Positions 40,601 through 49,139 of a stretch of DNA of 64,000 nt are shown in pieces; the first letter of the stretch is position 1; each line of letters begins with the position of its first letter. Below the pieces are notes generated by a model. The model was not told where the DNA came from. It saw only the letters and a program-made list of their open reading frames with translations, and did no database searches. Made by a program: the position numbers and the translations under genes. Source of the stretch: Listeria ivanovii subsp. londoniensis (GTDB taxonomy: Bacteria; Bacillota; Bacilli; Lactobacillales; Listeriaceae). Location: contig NZ_CP009576.1 of assembly GCF_000763495.1 (NCBI RefSeq), forward strand, positions 2,056,001 to 2,120,000. The letters run 5' to 3'.

Positions 40601-40799
40601 CGATATAGACTTTATCAGCCATTTCTGCATCGGTCATAATGGTTGCCGGATTAGAGTTAACTAATACCACTCGGTAACCTTCTTCTCTTAAACTTAAACA
40701 AGCTTGCGTTCCAGCGTAATCAAATTCGGCAGCTTGACCAATCACAATTGGACCAGAACCGATAACTAAAATCGTTTTTATATCGTCACGTCTAGGCAT
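37605..40799 (-). CDS. carB: Carbamoyl-phosphate synthase large subunit
   Basis: Makes carbamoyl phosphate from bicarbonate, ammonia and two ATP. The 1064-residue protein shows the expected internal duplication: two ATP-grasp halves, each opening with a [11 protein letters not shown] / [11 protein letters not shown] motif and containing [10 protein letters not shown] / [10 protein letters not shown] and an EVNPRxSRSSA-type motif. A C-terminal MGS-like allosteric domain (about 930-1060) is where UMP/PRPP act. The ATG with GGAGGG eight bases upstream is preferred over the GTG nine bases earlier. It overlaps carA by eight bases. Confidence 0.97.
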   Translation of the reverse strand: MPRRDDIKTILVIGSGPIVIGQAAEFDYAGTQACLSLREEGYRVVLVNSNPATIMTDAEMADKVYIEPITLDFVSRIIRKERPDAILPTLGGQTGLNMAMELSAAGILDECNVEVLGTDLTAIKKAEDREAFRDLMNELGEPVPESDIIHNLDEAYTFVERIGYPVIVRPAYTLGGSGGGICHNEQELIETVTSGLKLSPVTQCLLEKSIAGFKEVEYEVMRDANNNAMVVCNMENIDPVGIHTGDSIVVAPSQTLSDREYQLLRDVSLKIIRALEIEGGCNVQLALDPDSYNYYVIEVNPRVSRSSALASKATGYPIAKLAAKIAVGLTLDEVRNPVTGTTFAHFEPALDYVVAKIPRFAFDKFEQADRRLGTQMKATGEVMAIGRSWEEALLKAVRSLEIGADHLLLEEAENADAETLERKICFPEDDRLFFLAAALRRGQTIEQLHEKTKIDLFFLYKLSKTIELETRVKENPNNPEVLAEAKRAGFSDSFLATCWKTSEQEIYDLRKAQNLFPVYKMVDTCAAEFESTTPYFYSTYEEENESTRSAKKSVIVLGSGPIRIGQGVEFDYATVHSVWAIQQAGYEAIIINNNPETVSTDFSISDKLYFEPLTLEDVMHVIEIEQPLGVVVQFGGQTAINLADGLSKRGVKILGTSLEDTDRAENRDAFEKALEILQIPQPAGKTATSVEEAIKVATNIGYPVLVRPSYVLGGRAMEIVESEEALKHYMTNAVKVNPKHPVLVDRYVSGQEVEVDAISDGENVLIPGIMEHIERAGVHSGDSIAVYPAQRLSENVKNTIVDYTTRLATGLNIIGMLNIQYVVDGEEVFVIEVNPRSSRTAPFLSKITEIPMANVATKVILGEKLIDLGYTPGLAPEKQEIFVKVPVFSFAKLRSVDTSLGPEMKSTGEVMGKDITLEKALYKGFVASGTTMHDYGTVLLTVADRDKQEAVELAKRFNRIGFTIMATKGTASTLEQAEIPVSQVKKIGENQETLIDYIRNGQVTLVVNTLTTGKRPERDGFQIRRESVENGIPVCTSLDTAEAILRVLESRSFELEAMNTSIVK

Positions 40800-41883
40800 G
40801 TAGTTCACCCTCCTCTTTTACATTCATCATTTCCATAAATTCATCAAACAAATAATTAACATCACTTGGTCCTGGATTTGCTTCTGGATGGTATTGCACT
40901 GTGTATGCTTGGAATTCTTTATGAGCAAGCCCTTCCACAGTGTCATCATTTATTTCGATATGTGTTATTTTCAAATCAGTATCTAGTAGCGAGTCTTTGT
41001 CGACCGCATAACCATGATTTTGAGCTGTAAAATCAACCCGTCCTGTTGCTAGTTCTTTTACTGGGTGATTTGCGCCGCGATGGCCAAATTTCAGTTTAAA
41101 AGTATCCGCGCCATTCGCTAGGGCAAATAATTGATGTCCTAAGCAAATTCCAAACAGTGGTAACTTACCTTGAATCCCGCGAATCATTTCTAGCGCTTCC
41201 GGAACATCTTTCGGGTCTCCTGGTCCGTTTGAAAGCATCACGCCATCTGGATGCATGGATAAAATTTCTTCAGCCGTCGTATTATAAGGAACTACTGTCA
41301 CATAACAATTACGTTTATTTAACTCTCGTAGAATCGAACTTTTCACGCCATAATCTACTAACACAACCCGTTTGCCATCTCCAGGGCTTGCGAACGCTTT
41401 TGCAGAGGAAACTTCATGTACTTGATCAATTGGTAAGCGCACCGAGCGTAAATGATGTAGTAATTCTTCTTTATTAGCTGTTTCAGCAGCTAGAATTCCT
41501 TTTAGAGTTCCTTCTTTACGAATCAATTTGGTTAACTTACGCGTATCAATTCCAGCAATTCCCGGAATACCTTTTTCTTTCAAAAATTCATTTAAAGTAA
41601 GTTGGTTGCGCCAGTTGGATGGATATTCAGCTGCTTCTCTAACTACAACGCCTTTCACTGCTGGATTAATCGATTCAAAATCATCACGGTTTACGCCATA
41701 ATTCCCAACGAGTGGATAGGTAAATGTAATAATTTGACCATAATAAGAAGGGTCGGTGATTGTTTCTTGATAACCTGTCATTCCTGTATTGAACACCACT
41801 TCACCGATTGTTTCTTTTTCACTACCAATCGCATCACCAATAAAGTAATTGCCATCTTCTAGCATTAAAATCCGCTTTTTCAT
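40792..41883 (-). CDS. carA: Carbamoyl-phosphate synthase small subunit (glutaminase)
   Basis: Hydrolyses glutamine and channels ammonia to CarB. The 363-residue protein has an N-terminal CarA domain ([18 protein letters not shown]) and a C-terminal class I amidotransferase with the nucleophile in [12 protein letters not shown] and the catalytic His/Glu in [10 protein letters not shown]. It overlaps both pyrC (ATGA) and carB. As the pyr-operon copy it should follow PyrR control. Confidence 0.97.
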   Translation of the reverse strand: MKKRILMLEDGNYFIGDAIGSEKETIGEVVFNTGMTGYQETITDPSYYGQIITFTYPLVGNYGVNRDDFESINPAVKGVVVREAAEYPSNWRNQLTLNEFLKEKGIPGIAGIDTRKLTKLIRKEGTLKGILAAETANKEELLHHLRSVRLPIDQVHEVSSAKAFASPGDGKRVVLVDYGVKSSILRELNKRNCYVTVVPYNTTAEEILSMHPDGVMLSNGPGDPKDVPEALEMIRGIQGKLPLFGICLGHQLFALANGADTFKLKFGHRGANHPVKELATGRVDFTAQNHGYAVDKDSLLDTDLKITHIEINDDTVEGLAHKEFQAYTVQYHPEANPGPSDVNYLFDEFMEMMNVKEEGELHA

Positions 41884-43160
41884 TTTATTTCCCCCTCATT
41901 ATAAACCAATTTTCCTTCTGCAAAAGTTGCTACCGGCCAGCCAAAACAAGTTTCTCCTGTAAATGGTGTATTTCGACCTTTTGAATAAAATGTTGTTGGA
42001 TCAATTTTGCTTTCTTTTGCTAAGTCAAGGACAACAATATCTGCTACTCTACCTTCTTCTAATTTGCCATAAGGAAGTTGAAAACACTCGGCAGGTTTCA
42101 CGGTCATCCAGTCAATCAACTGTTTTAATGTCCATTCCTTTGTTTTTACAAAATGAGTATAAAGCAGTGGGAAAGCTGTCTCTAAACCAACAATACCAAA
42201 TGCTGCTTTCTCCATCGGTACATTTTTCTCTTCTGCTGCATGTGGTGCGTGGTCTGTGGCGATAAAATCAATCGTTCCATCTAGTAAACCGGCTAACAGT
42301 GCCGCACGATCTTCCTTACTTCTTAGTGGTGGATTCATTTTCCAATTTCCATCATTACCTGGAATATCTTCTTCATCCAGAATTAAGTGATGCGGTGAAA
42401 CTTCTGCGGTTACGCGAATTCCAGCTCGTTTAGCATCTCGAACAACACGAACAGATTCTTTAGTAGAAATATGGCAGACATGGTAATGACAACCTGCTGC
42501 TTCTGCAAGTAACACATCCCGAGCAATTTGAACGGATTCAGCAATATTTGGTATTCCCTTTAGTCCTTCTTTTTTAGCAAAAGTACCATCATGTACAACA
42601 CCGCCGTAAATAAGCGAATTATCTTCGCAGTGAGCCACAATCGCTTTATCCAGTTTTGCAGCTTGCTTCATTGCTTCATACATTGTACCAGCAAGTTGTA
42701 CACCAACACCGTCATCTGTAAAAGCAAAGGCTCCCGCTTGTGTTAAAGCTTCCATATCAACTAATTCATCTGTTCCAAGACTTGTTGTAATCGAAGCGTA
42801 AGGTAAAACACGAACTTTAGCTGTTTCTTGGATTAACGCTTGTAAACTTTCCATTCTTGCTTTGGAATCAGGGACAGGTTTCGTATTTGGCATGGAACAA
42901 ATAGTTGTATAACCACCACGTGCGGCCGCTTCTGTTCCAGTCAAAATGGTTTCTTTATGTTCTCCGCCTGGTTCACGAAGATGTACATGAACATCGATAA
43001 AGCCTGGTGCAATTACTTTTTCAGATGCATCAAATACTTCTCCACTAGTTACATCAATTGAATCAGCAATTAAGTTCACTTTTCCATTTTGAATCAGTAT
43101 ATCTTTACTTTCTAGTTCGCCTGCTTCATTTAGAATTTGTCCATTTTTTAATACGTACAT
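41880..43160 (-). CDS. pyrC: Dihydroorotase
   Basis: Zinc amidohydrolase that cyclises carbamoyl-aspartate to dihydroorotate. The 426-residue class I enzyme has the metal motif [16 protein letters not shown], a later VAHCEDN, HVCHIST and the FIATDHAPH motif near residue 305. I use the ATG at 43160, preceded by GAGGGCGAAATC; the frame extends 102 bases further inside pyrB but lacks family similarity there. It overlaps the pyrB end by 13 bases. Confidence 0.96.
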   Translation of the reverse strand: MYVLKNGQILNEAGELESKDILIQNGKVNLIADSIDVTSGEVFDASEKVIAPGFIDVHVHLREPGGEHKETILTGTEAAARGGYTTICSMPNTKPVPDSKARMESLQALIQETAKVRVLPYASITTSLGTDELVDMEALTQAGAFAFTDDGVGVQLAGTMYEAMKQAAKLDKAIVAHCEDNSLIYGGVVHDGTFAKKEGLKGIPNIAESVQIARDVLLAEAAGCHYHVCHISTKESVRVVRDAKRAGIRVTAEVSPHHLILDEEDIPGNDGNWKMNPPLRSKEDRAALLAGLLDGTIDFIATDHAPHAAEEKNVPMEKAAFGIVGLETAFPLLYTHFVKTKEWTLKQLIDWMTVKPAECFQLPYGKLEEGRVADIVVLDLAKESKIDPTTFYSKGRNTPFTGETCFGWPVATFAEGKLVYNEGEIK

Positions 43161-44059
43161 GATTTCGCCCTCATTTCCTGTTCTTTTAAAATCGATTCTA
43201 ATATCGCCATTCTTATAAAAACGCCATTTGTCATTTGCGTGACAATGCGTGATTTTTCGCATTCCACTAAGCTATCTGCAATTTCAACGTCACGGTTTAC
43301 AGGACTTGGATGCATAATAATCGCATTTGTTTTTAATTTTTCTGCCCGTTCCGTTGTTAGTCCAAATTTAGTATGATAACTTTCTTTTGTAAATTGTTCT
43401 GTTCCACTATGTCGCTCGTGCTGTACCCGGAGTAGCATCATAACATCTACTTTTTCAACGATTTCATCTACTGGTAAGTAAGTTCCAAATTTTAAGTAGC
43501 TTTCATCAAACCATTCTCTTGGTCCTGAAAAGAATAGCTCTGCACCAAGACGTTTTAAAACTTTCATATTGGAGTTGGCTACTCTACTATGTCGAATATC
43601 TCCAGCAATCGCGACTTTCAACCCTTGAAAAGTCCCAAACTGTTCTTTAATCGTGAATAAATCAAGTAAAGACTGACTAGGATGTTCACCGCAGCCATCT
43701 CCACCATTTACAAGCGCGATGTCTAAATCCCTAAGTCCCTCATAGTAATTTTCTTCTGAATGTCGAATAACTGCCACATTCACGCCAACCGCCTGCATCG
43801 TAAGAAGTGTATCGTATAATGTTTCTCCTTTAGTCATGCTAGAACTTGCTGCATCGAAGGAAACCACTTCCACACCAAGTTTTTTCTCTGCTACTTCAAA
43901 ACTAGTAAGTGTTCTTGTGCTCGGTTCAAAAAACATATTAACTGCAAAGGCTTGTTCATTAAAAGTTGCTTTTTTTCCTTGTTTAAACAGTGCCGCCTGT
44001 TCTAATAACTGCTCGATTTCAGCGATAGATAAAGCTTCCATTGATACTAAATTTTTCAT
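43148..44059 (-). CDS. pyrB: Aspartate carbamoyltransferase, catalytic subunit
   Basis: Condenses carbamoyl phosphate with aspartate. The 303-residue protein has the carbamoyl-phosphate loop [14 protein letters not shown] (around 44-57), HPSQSLLDL and the aspartate-site [10 protein letters not shown]. No regulatory chain gene is present, as usual in Firmicutes. The start is the ATG at 44059 with AAAGGTGG upstream. An intrinsic terminator, without a visible PyrR loop, lies between pyrP and pyrB. Confidence 0.96.
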   Translation of the reverse strand: MKNLVSMEALSIAEIEQLLEQAALFKQGKKATFNEQAFAVNMFFEPSTRTLTSFEVAEKKLGVEVVSFDAASSSMTKGETLYDTLLTMQAVGVNVAVIRHSEENYYEGLRDLDIALVNGGDGCGEHPSQSLLDLFTIKEQFGTFQGLKVAIAGDIRHSRVANSNMKVLKRLGAELFFSGPREWFDESYLKFGTYLPVDEIVEKVDVMMLLRVQHERHSGTEQFTKESYHTKFGLTTERAEKLKTNAIIMHPSPVNRDVEIADSLVECEKSRIVTQMTNGVFIRMAILESILKEQEMRAKSCTY

Positions 44060-44092
44060 TCTTGAGCGCCACCTTTTCCGTTTCTTTTTATA

Positions 44093-44130
44093 CAAAAACC
44101 TCTGAATCGTACTTTCTGCAGAGGTTTTTT
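44093..44130. terminator. Terminator between pyrP and pyrB
   Basis: AACCTCTG and CAGAGGTT arms around a 14-base loop, with T tracts in both directions. No AGTCCxGxGAGGCT-type PyrR loop is seen in this short interval, unlike at the two upstream attenuators. Confidence 0.85.
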
Positions 44131-44142
44131 GTTATGTGTAAG

Positions 44143-45429
44143 TTATGCTGATTTATGTTTGGCTGGTAAAACTAGATTTAAGATAATCCCAATTACTGCT
44201 GCAAGAGCCATACCAGAAAGCTCAAAAGTTCCAGCTTTAATGAATAAACCACCAATTCCAACAACAAGCACAACCGAAGCAATAATCATATTTCGATTGA
44301 TACTTAAATCAATTTGGTTTTCAATCATCATTCGAAGTCCACTTGTTGCAATAACTCCGAAAAGTAGCAGAGAAATTCCACCTAGAACTGCTGATGGAAC
44401 AGAAGTAATTACGGCATTAATGTAGCCAATAAAGCCAAACAGGATGGCGAATACTGCCGCTCCCCCGATAACAAACACACTATATACTTTTGTAATTGCC
44501 AAGACACCAATGTTTTCGCCGTAAGTAGTTACTGGTGGTCCGCCGACTAGCGATGCGATAATCGAAGCAGTACCATCCCCAAGAAGCGAACGGTGAAGTC
44601 CTGGATCTTTAAAGAAGTTTTTATTTGTAATTCTGTTTAGTAATAATTGATGTCCCATATGTTCAGCCATTGTGACAAAAGCAAGTGGCGCCATACTTAA
44701 AACAACCGAAATCGTAACAACTGGATCAACATTCACAAATGGAATCGTGAAATCGGGAATTTGGAAGAAAGAAGCATTTTTAATTAATGTATAGTCGACC
44801 ATTCCAAAAGCCATACTTGCTAAGTAGCCCACTGTAAAACCGAAAAGAATCGGAATCAAGCCCATAAAACCTTTGAAAAACATCATAGCTATAATCGTTG
44901 CAAGTAGCGTGATTAACGCAACTCCAAGTGTTTTTAAATCATAAGACCCATTGTTTGTCCCCATTGCCATCGCTGCGGCACTTGGAGCAAGTGATAAACC
45001 GATAACCATAATAACTGGTCCAACTACAATTGGCGGTAACACTTTATGAATCCAGTCAACCCCTGCGTAATAAACAATTAGCGAAACAATCGCATAGACT
45101 ACTCCGACTGAAAAGGTCCCAACCATTACCGCACCAGGGCCTCCACCGGATTTTGCTGTCAAAAGAGCAGTAATTGGTGCAATAAACGCAAACGAGGAGC
45201 CAAGATATGCAGGAATCTTCCCACGAGTAATTACTAAATATGCAAGCGTCCCGAGTCCGCTAGATACAAGCGCAACTCCCGGACTTAAACCTGTCACACT
45301 TGGTACAAAAATAGTGGAACCAAACATGGTAAACAGGTGTTGAATACTAAGGATAATCCATTTATTTAGACTTGGTTTTTCATGGATGTCAAGAACTGGT
45401 TTTGTTGTATTTTCGATTGTTTCTGTCAT
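44143..45429 (-). CDS. pyrP: Uracil permease
   Basis: NCS2-family proton-coupled uracil importer. The 428-residue protein has about 14 hydrophobic segments and the family motifs GSTIFVPSVTG, the half-helix region MAEHMGHQ with the substrate-binding Glu, and GGPPVTTYGENIGV. The ATG at 45429 follows GAGGGAAG; the frame extends upstream but there overlaps the attenuator hairpin, so those codons are not translated. Its place between pyrR and pyrB matches Bacillus. Confidence 0.95.
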   Translation of the reverse strand: MTETIENTTKPVLDIHEKPSLNKWIILSIQHLFTMFGSTIFVPSVTGLSPGVALVSSGLGTLAYLVITRGKIPAYLGSSFAFIAPITALLTAKSGGGPGAVMVGTFSVGVVYAIVSLIVYYAGVDWIHKVLPPIVVGPVIMVIGLSLAPSAAAMAMGTNNGSYDLKTLGVALITLLATIIAMMFFKGFMGLIPILFGFTVGYLASMAFGMVDYTLIKNASFFQIPDFTIPFVNVDPVVTISVVLSMAPLAFVTMAEHMGHQLLLNRITNKNFFKDPGLHRSLLGDGTASIIASLVGGPPVTTYGENIGVLAITKVYSVFVIGGAAVFAILFGFIGYINAVITSVPSAVLGGISLLLFGVIATSGLRMMIENQIDLSINRNMIIASVVLVVGIGGLFIKAGTFELSGMALAAVIGIILNLVLPAKHKSA

Positions 45430-45447
45430 TTTCTTCCCTCTTTCTTC

Positions 45448-45540
45448 ATAAAAAATACCCCTTGTCTGCGCTGACAAAGAGTATAGAATAATCCCCTATA
45501 GAAATTAATCACCCTTTGTCAGCCTCACAGGACTGCTTTT
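45448..45540 (-). promoter_or_regulatory. PyrR attenuator before pyrP
   Basis: The leader contains the PyrR loop AGTCCTGTGAGGCT (45521-45534). A terminator follows with arms ATACTCTTTGTC and GACAAGGGGTAT and a TTTTTT tract. GACAAAG after the loop can pair with CTTTGTC of the terminator, giving the antiterminator. With UMP-bound PyrR on the loop, the terminator forms. Confidence 0.88.
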
Positions 45541-45555
45541 AAAAAAGTGCTACAT

Positions 45556-46113
<558 letters not shown>

Positions 46114-46128
46114 TCACTCCTTTTATGC

Positions 46129-46225
46129 AAAAAAATAACCCTCTGCCAGTATAAGCAAGGGAACGCGTACGGATATATAAAAACCCCGTCAATTATCGTC
46201 ACCTTCTTAGCCTCTCTGGACTATG
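46129..46225 (-). promoter_or_regulatory. PyrR attenuator before pyrR
   Basis: The minus strand has AGTCCAGAGAGGCT (46209-46222), the canonical PyrR-binding loop. Downstream a hairpin GCAAGGG/CCCTCTGC-type with a seven-T tract (46129-46161) ends just before the pyrR ribosome-binding site. Confidence 0.88.
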
Positions 46226-46251
46226 TTAAAGGACTTTATTTCATTGGATTA

Positions 46252-46280
46252 ATCTTACCCGAAAGAACCACACTTGTCAA
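46252..46280 (-). promoter_or_regulatory. Sigma-A promoter of the pyr operon
   Basis: On the minus strand a perfect TTGACA (46275-46280), 17 bases, then TAAGAT (46252-46257). Transcription starts about 25 bases before the PyrR loop. Confidence 0.85.
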
Positions 46281-46298
46281 TCATAAAATCCAAGAACA

Positions 46299-46307
46299 TG
46301 TTATACT
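46299..46307 (+). promoter_or_regulatory. Extended -10 promoter of the small basic-protein gene
   Basis: TGTTATACT reads as TG-n-TATACT, 34 bases before the ATG at 46341. No clear -35. The region also carries the divergent pyr promoter. Confidence 0.5.
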
Positions 46308-46340
46308 AATAATAGTAAAAATAAAGGAGGTCAAAACAAC

Positions 46341-46565
46341 ATGGCTACATCTAAAGCAAAAAAGAAACGTCAGAAGCTTGTCCAAGCAGGTCTTTTAAAT
46401 CCTGAAATCAAGCGCAGTCCCTTCGCTCTGATGGATTTAAACTCCAAACAAACCAAAACAAAAAAAGGTTATCTCTATAGTAAAAAATGGAAGAATCACC
46501 AAGAAGATGATTCTTTTTTTGTGATTTTTTTTAAGTTTTCACATTTTCTTCATATAAGTCTTTAA
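46341..46565 (+). CDS. Small basic conserved protein, unknown function
   Basis: A 74-codon frame with the strong Shine-Dalgarno AAAGGAGG. Residues 1-50 (MATSKAKKKRQKLVQAGLLN, then RSPFALMDLNSKQTKTKK) are strongly basic and look like a family of short Bacillales proteins of unknown function, perhaps nucleic-acid binding. From residue 51 the codons run through an intrinsic terminator (46491-46520) and become Phe-rich (SFFVIFFKFSHF), unlike a conserved tail. The real message probably ends in that tract, so the 3' end of the gene is uncertain. Confidence 0.7.
   Translation: MATSKAKKKRQKLVQAGLLNPEIKRSPFALMDLNSKQTKTKKGYLYSKKWKNHQEDDSFFVIFFKFSHFLHISL
46491..46520 (+). terminator. Intrinsic terminator inside the end of the small gene
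   Basis: AAGAATCA and TGATTCTT arms around a 9-base loop followed by TTTTT. It lies 45 bases before the in-frame stop codon of the preceding open frame. Confidence 0.75.
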
Positions 46566-46661
46566 AATATGGTGTTTCTTCTAGCTATTATTCCTTTTTT
46601 GAATGTCTTTGTGCTATGCTTTAGTTGCTTAAAAACCAGTACATTAAGAGGTGACAGAAAC

Positions 46662-47477
46662 ATGACTATTTTAAATCACTTATTGGAACAGAGAGAAACT
46701 ATTGTTGAAGAATGGCTAGCATATTATGTTTCGGTAGATGACCCTTATATTATCACACTGGAAAGTAATAGTCGTCTTACGGATGAAACACGACTTGTTT
46801 TAGAAAATCTATTCATTGGGATGACCGAAAATCAAGAAAAAATGAATCGTTTCGCGAACAGTCTAGGTAAAGCACAATTTATCACCACACTCGGTATTTC
46901 GCACATTTTATTCCATATTCGTTTATTAGAAAAATTTATTCTAGACTATGTGCAAAGAACCAATCCTACTAGTCTCCATTATCAAGAATTATATGAGTTC
47001 ACCGTGTCACTTCATCAAAATTTTAGCAGCTTCACACAACATTTAATAGAAGGATATACATTTGCAACAGAACAAACGATGCAGCAAAAAGAAAATCAAT
47101 TAATTAAAAATTCGACCAAATTAATTTGGTTAGCCGACTTTGTTTTTCTTTTACCATTAATTGGGAAAATCACGGATGATCGCGCCAAACAAATAGTAGA
47201 AACAGCGCTACAAGAGGTTTGCACCCAACCAGTAAATTACTTAATTCTTGATTTATCCGGCATGCAATTAGAATCGCAAAACATTGGTGAATACATCCAT
47301 CACTTCTTCTCTTCCTTAAAACTAGTTGGTGTAACTCCGATTGTCACAGGGATTCGACCTGAGACTGCTAAACTGATGATACAAGCCAATTTAACAGAGC
47401 ACAAAAACATTAAGACCTTCTCCACTTTGCGTCAAGCAACTAAATTTTTATTAACAGAAAAAGAAGCAAAAAAGTAA
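46662..47477 (+). CDS. RsbR-paralogue STAS protein (stressosome component)
   Basis: A 271-residue RsbR-type protein. Residues ~1-140 form the helical non-heme globin-like sensor domain and ~150-271 the STAS domain, with LLPLIGKITDDRAKQIVETAL, LILDLSG and the closing VTGIRPETAKLM. RsbR paralogues build the stressosome that feeds sigma-B. The two phosphosites of B. subtilis RsbRA (Thr171, Thr205) fall on Thr171 and Ser205 here by simple numbering and context. The start is the ATG with AGAGGTGA upstream. It stands alone, away from the rsbRST operon, as RsbR paralogues usually do. Confidence 0.88.
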   Translation: MTILNHLLEQRETIVEEWLAYYVSVDDPYIITLESNSRLTDETRLVLENLFIGMTENQEKMNRFANSLGKAQFITTLGISHILFHIRLLEKFILDYVQRTNPTSLHYQELYEFTVSLHQNFSSFTQHLIEGYTFATEQTMQQKENQLIKNSTKLIWLADFVFLLPLIGKITDDRAKQIVETALQEVCTQPVNYLILDLSGMQLESQNIGEYIHHFFSSLKLVGVTPIVTGIRPETAKLMIQANLTEHKNIKTFSTLRQATKFLLTEKEAKK

Positions 47478-47534
47478 GATTTTTATAACGCCTTCCAAGT
47501 TAGAGATTGGGAAAGCCGTCTATTCAAAAGACAA

Positions 47535-47683
47535 AAAGAGGCTGAGACATAACTAAAGCTCAACAATAAAAGTTGGAAAATAGAAAAGCAGGAATCATTG
47601 TATAGAGCCATTTCGGAAAATGGCTCTATACAATGATTCCTGCCTATTTTTCATTTTAGAGACCCTTTTGTCCTGGCCTCTTT
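47535..47683. repeat. Nested palindromic element, copy A
   Basis: Outer arms AAAGAGGCTGAGACA (47535-47549) and TGTCCTGGCCTCTTT (47669-47683) pair with few mismatches. Inside is a perfect 26-bp inverted repeat (47588-47613 and 47618-47643) around CGGA. It sits between the convergent STAS and rluD genes and fills most of that 213-base gap, probably acting as a bidirectional terminator. It is related to the element at 34431-34536. Confidence 0.85.
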
Positions 47684-47690
47684 CTAACTA

Positions 47691-48599
47691 TTAATCTTCT
47701 TGACGTAATGTCTTCAAGGCTTTTACAAACGAACTTGGAAGTGGTGCTTCAAAAGTCATCCGTTCGCCTGTTGCCGGATGGTCGAATCCTAGTTTCGCTG
47801 CATGCAGAAATTGCCCATTGCCTTTTAGGGTGTTTTTAGGGCCGTATTTTGGGTCTCCTGCAAGCGGATGACCGATATACTTCAAATGAACACGAATCTG
47901 GTGCGTGCGACCTGTGTCAAGTTTACAATTAATTAGCGTGTACCCTTCTAAGCGTTCGATTACCTCAAAATGCGTTCTTGCTTCTTTGCCGTCACGAACA
48001 ACCGCCATTTTTTGACGATCTTCTTTTGCACGGCCGATTGGAGCTTCAATAGTTCCTTTTTGATGGACAATATCACCATGAACAAGTGCGATATATTCTC
48101 TATCAGAAGTTTTGTCTTTTAATTGTTTTGCAAGTGACTCATGGGCATGGTCATTTTTAGCAACCATAAGTAAGCCAGAGGTATCTTTATCAATTCGGTG
48201 TACAATTCCCGGTCTGATTTTACCATTAATTCCAGATAAATCTTTACAATGAAAAAGAAGTGCATTCACAAGTGTGCTACTCGCATGCCCTGCTGATGGA
48301 TGAACAACCATTCCTTCTGGCTTATTCACAACAAGCATATCTTTATCCTCAAAGTAAATATCTAGCGGAATATTTTCAGCAAGCACTTCTAACTCTTCTG
48401 GTTCACGCACTTCTAAATGAATCTCGTCACCAACTTGTACTTTATAATTTGGTTTCGCTATCTCACCACTTACGGTAATATCTCCATTTTTTAGCATTAT
48501 TTGAATAGCGGAGCGGCTCTTGCCAGTGAGTTCAGCAACTGCTTTATCAATTCGTTCACGAGCATTTTTCTCTTCTATAATCAATGTTTCACTTTTCAT
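47691..48599 (-). CDS. Pseudouridine synthase, RluD family
   Basis: A 302-residue RluA/RluD-type 23S rRNA pseudouridine synthase. An N-terminal S4 RNA-binding domain (about 13-75) precedes the catalytic domain with RIDKDTSGLLMVAK (catalytic Asp at about 139), the Tyr-bearing DREYIALVHG and GRTHQIRVHL. Its start codon overlaps the lspA stop. The lspA-rluD pair (B. subtilis lspA-ylyB) is conserved in Firmicutes and often precedes pyrR, as here. Confidence 0.94.
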   Translation of the reverse strand: MKSETLIIEEKNARERIDKAVAELTGKSRSAIQIMLKNGDITVSGEIAKPNYKVQVGDEIHLEVREPEELEVLAENIPLDIYFEDKDMLVVNKPEGMVVHPSAGHASSTLVNALLFHCKDLSGINGKIRPGIVHRIDKDTSGLLMVAKNDHAHESLAKQLKDKTSDREYIALVHGDIVHQKGTIEAPIGRAKEDRQKMAVVRDGKEARTHFEVIERLEGYTLINCKLDTGRTHQIRVHLKYIGHPLAGDPKYGPKNTLKGNGQFLHAAKLGFDHPATGERMTFEAPLPSSFVKALKTLRQED

Positions 48600-49063
48600 T
48601 ATTTAATTCCTTTCGTTTTGCGGTCGTCTACAAAAACATACACGAGCATTAGTACGACACCAATTGAAAGCGAGGCATCTGCCACATTAAAAATCGGGAA
48701 ATAATAATTACCCCATACGGTTTGAACAAAATCTACCACTTCTTGATGCAAGATTCGGTCAATAAAATTACCAATCGCACCACCTAAAATAAACGCTAAA
48801 CTAATCGAAAATAGTCGTTTTCCTTTGGCATATTTTTGCATAATGTAAATAATAATTCCAATAACAATAACAGTAATAAGATAGAAAAACCACATATGCC
48901 CTTCTAAAATACTCCAAGCCGCTCCGTTATTACGGTAACTTGTCCAGTATAAGAATCCAGGAATAACTTCTATTTTCTGGCCAATTTCCATGTTTTGAAC
49001 AACAATCCATTTAGTCAATTGATCTAGCGCAATCACAGCTAGCGTGATTAGATAATAATACAT
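48599..49063 (-). CDS. lspA: Lipoprotein signal peptidase
   Basis: Membrane aspartyl protease that cleaves prolipoprotein signal peptides before the lipidated Cys. The 154-residue protein has four hydrophobic segments and the two catalytic Asp motifs, GGAIGNFIDR and FNVADASLSIG. The start follows a GAGGGT-type ribosome-binding site. It overlaps rluD by one base. Confidence 0.97.
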   Translation of the reverse strand: MYYYLITLAVIALDQLTKWIVVQNMEIGQKIEVIPGFLYWTSYRNNGAAWSILEGHMWFFYLITVIVIGIIIYIMQKYAKGKRLFSISLAFILGGAIGNFIDRILHQEVVDFVQTVWGNYYFPIFNVADASLSIGVVLMLVYVFVDDRKTKGIK

Positions 49064-49139
49064 ACGAACCCTCTTTTCACATCAGTTAGATAGTATATGC
49101 GCTCTCCCGTAAAAACAGCAAGAGCGCATACTTCTTTTG

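Noticed and set aside
43161-43262. N-terminal extension of pyrC by 34 residues
   Set aside because: It lies inside pyrB, has no family similarity, and the ATG at 43160 has a clear Shine-Dalgarno.
45430-45477. N-terminal extension of pyrP
   Set aside because: The extra codons overlap the PyrR attenuator hairpin; the ATG at 45429 with GAGGGAAG is the proper start.
46569-46661. Hydrophobic N-terminal extension of the STAS protein, resembling a membrane helix
   Set aside because: RsbR proteins are soluble, and the ATG at 46662 has a good ribosome-binding site; the upstream codons are leader DNA.
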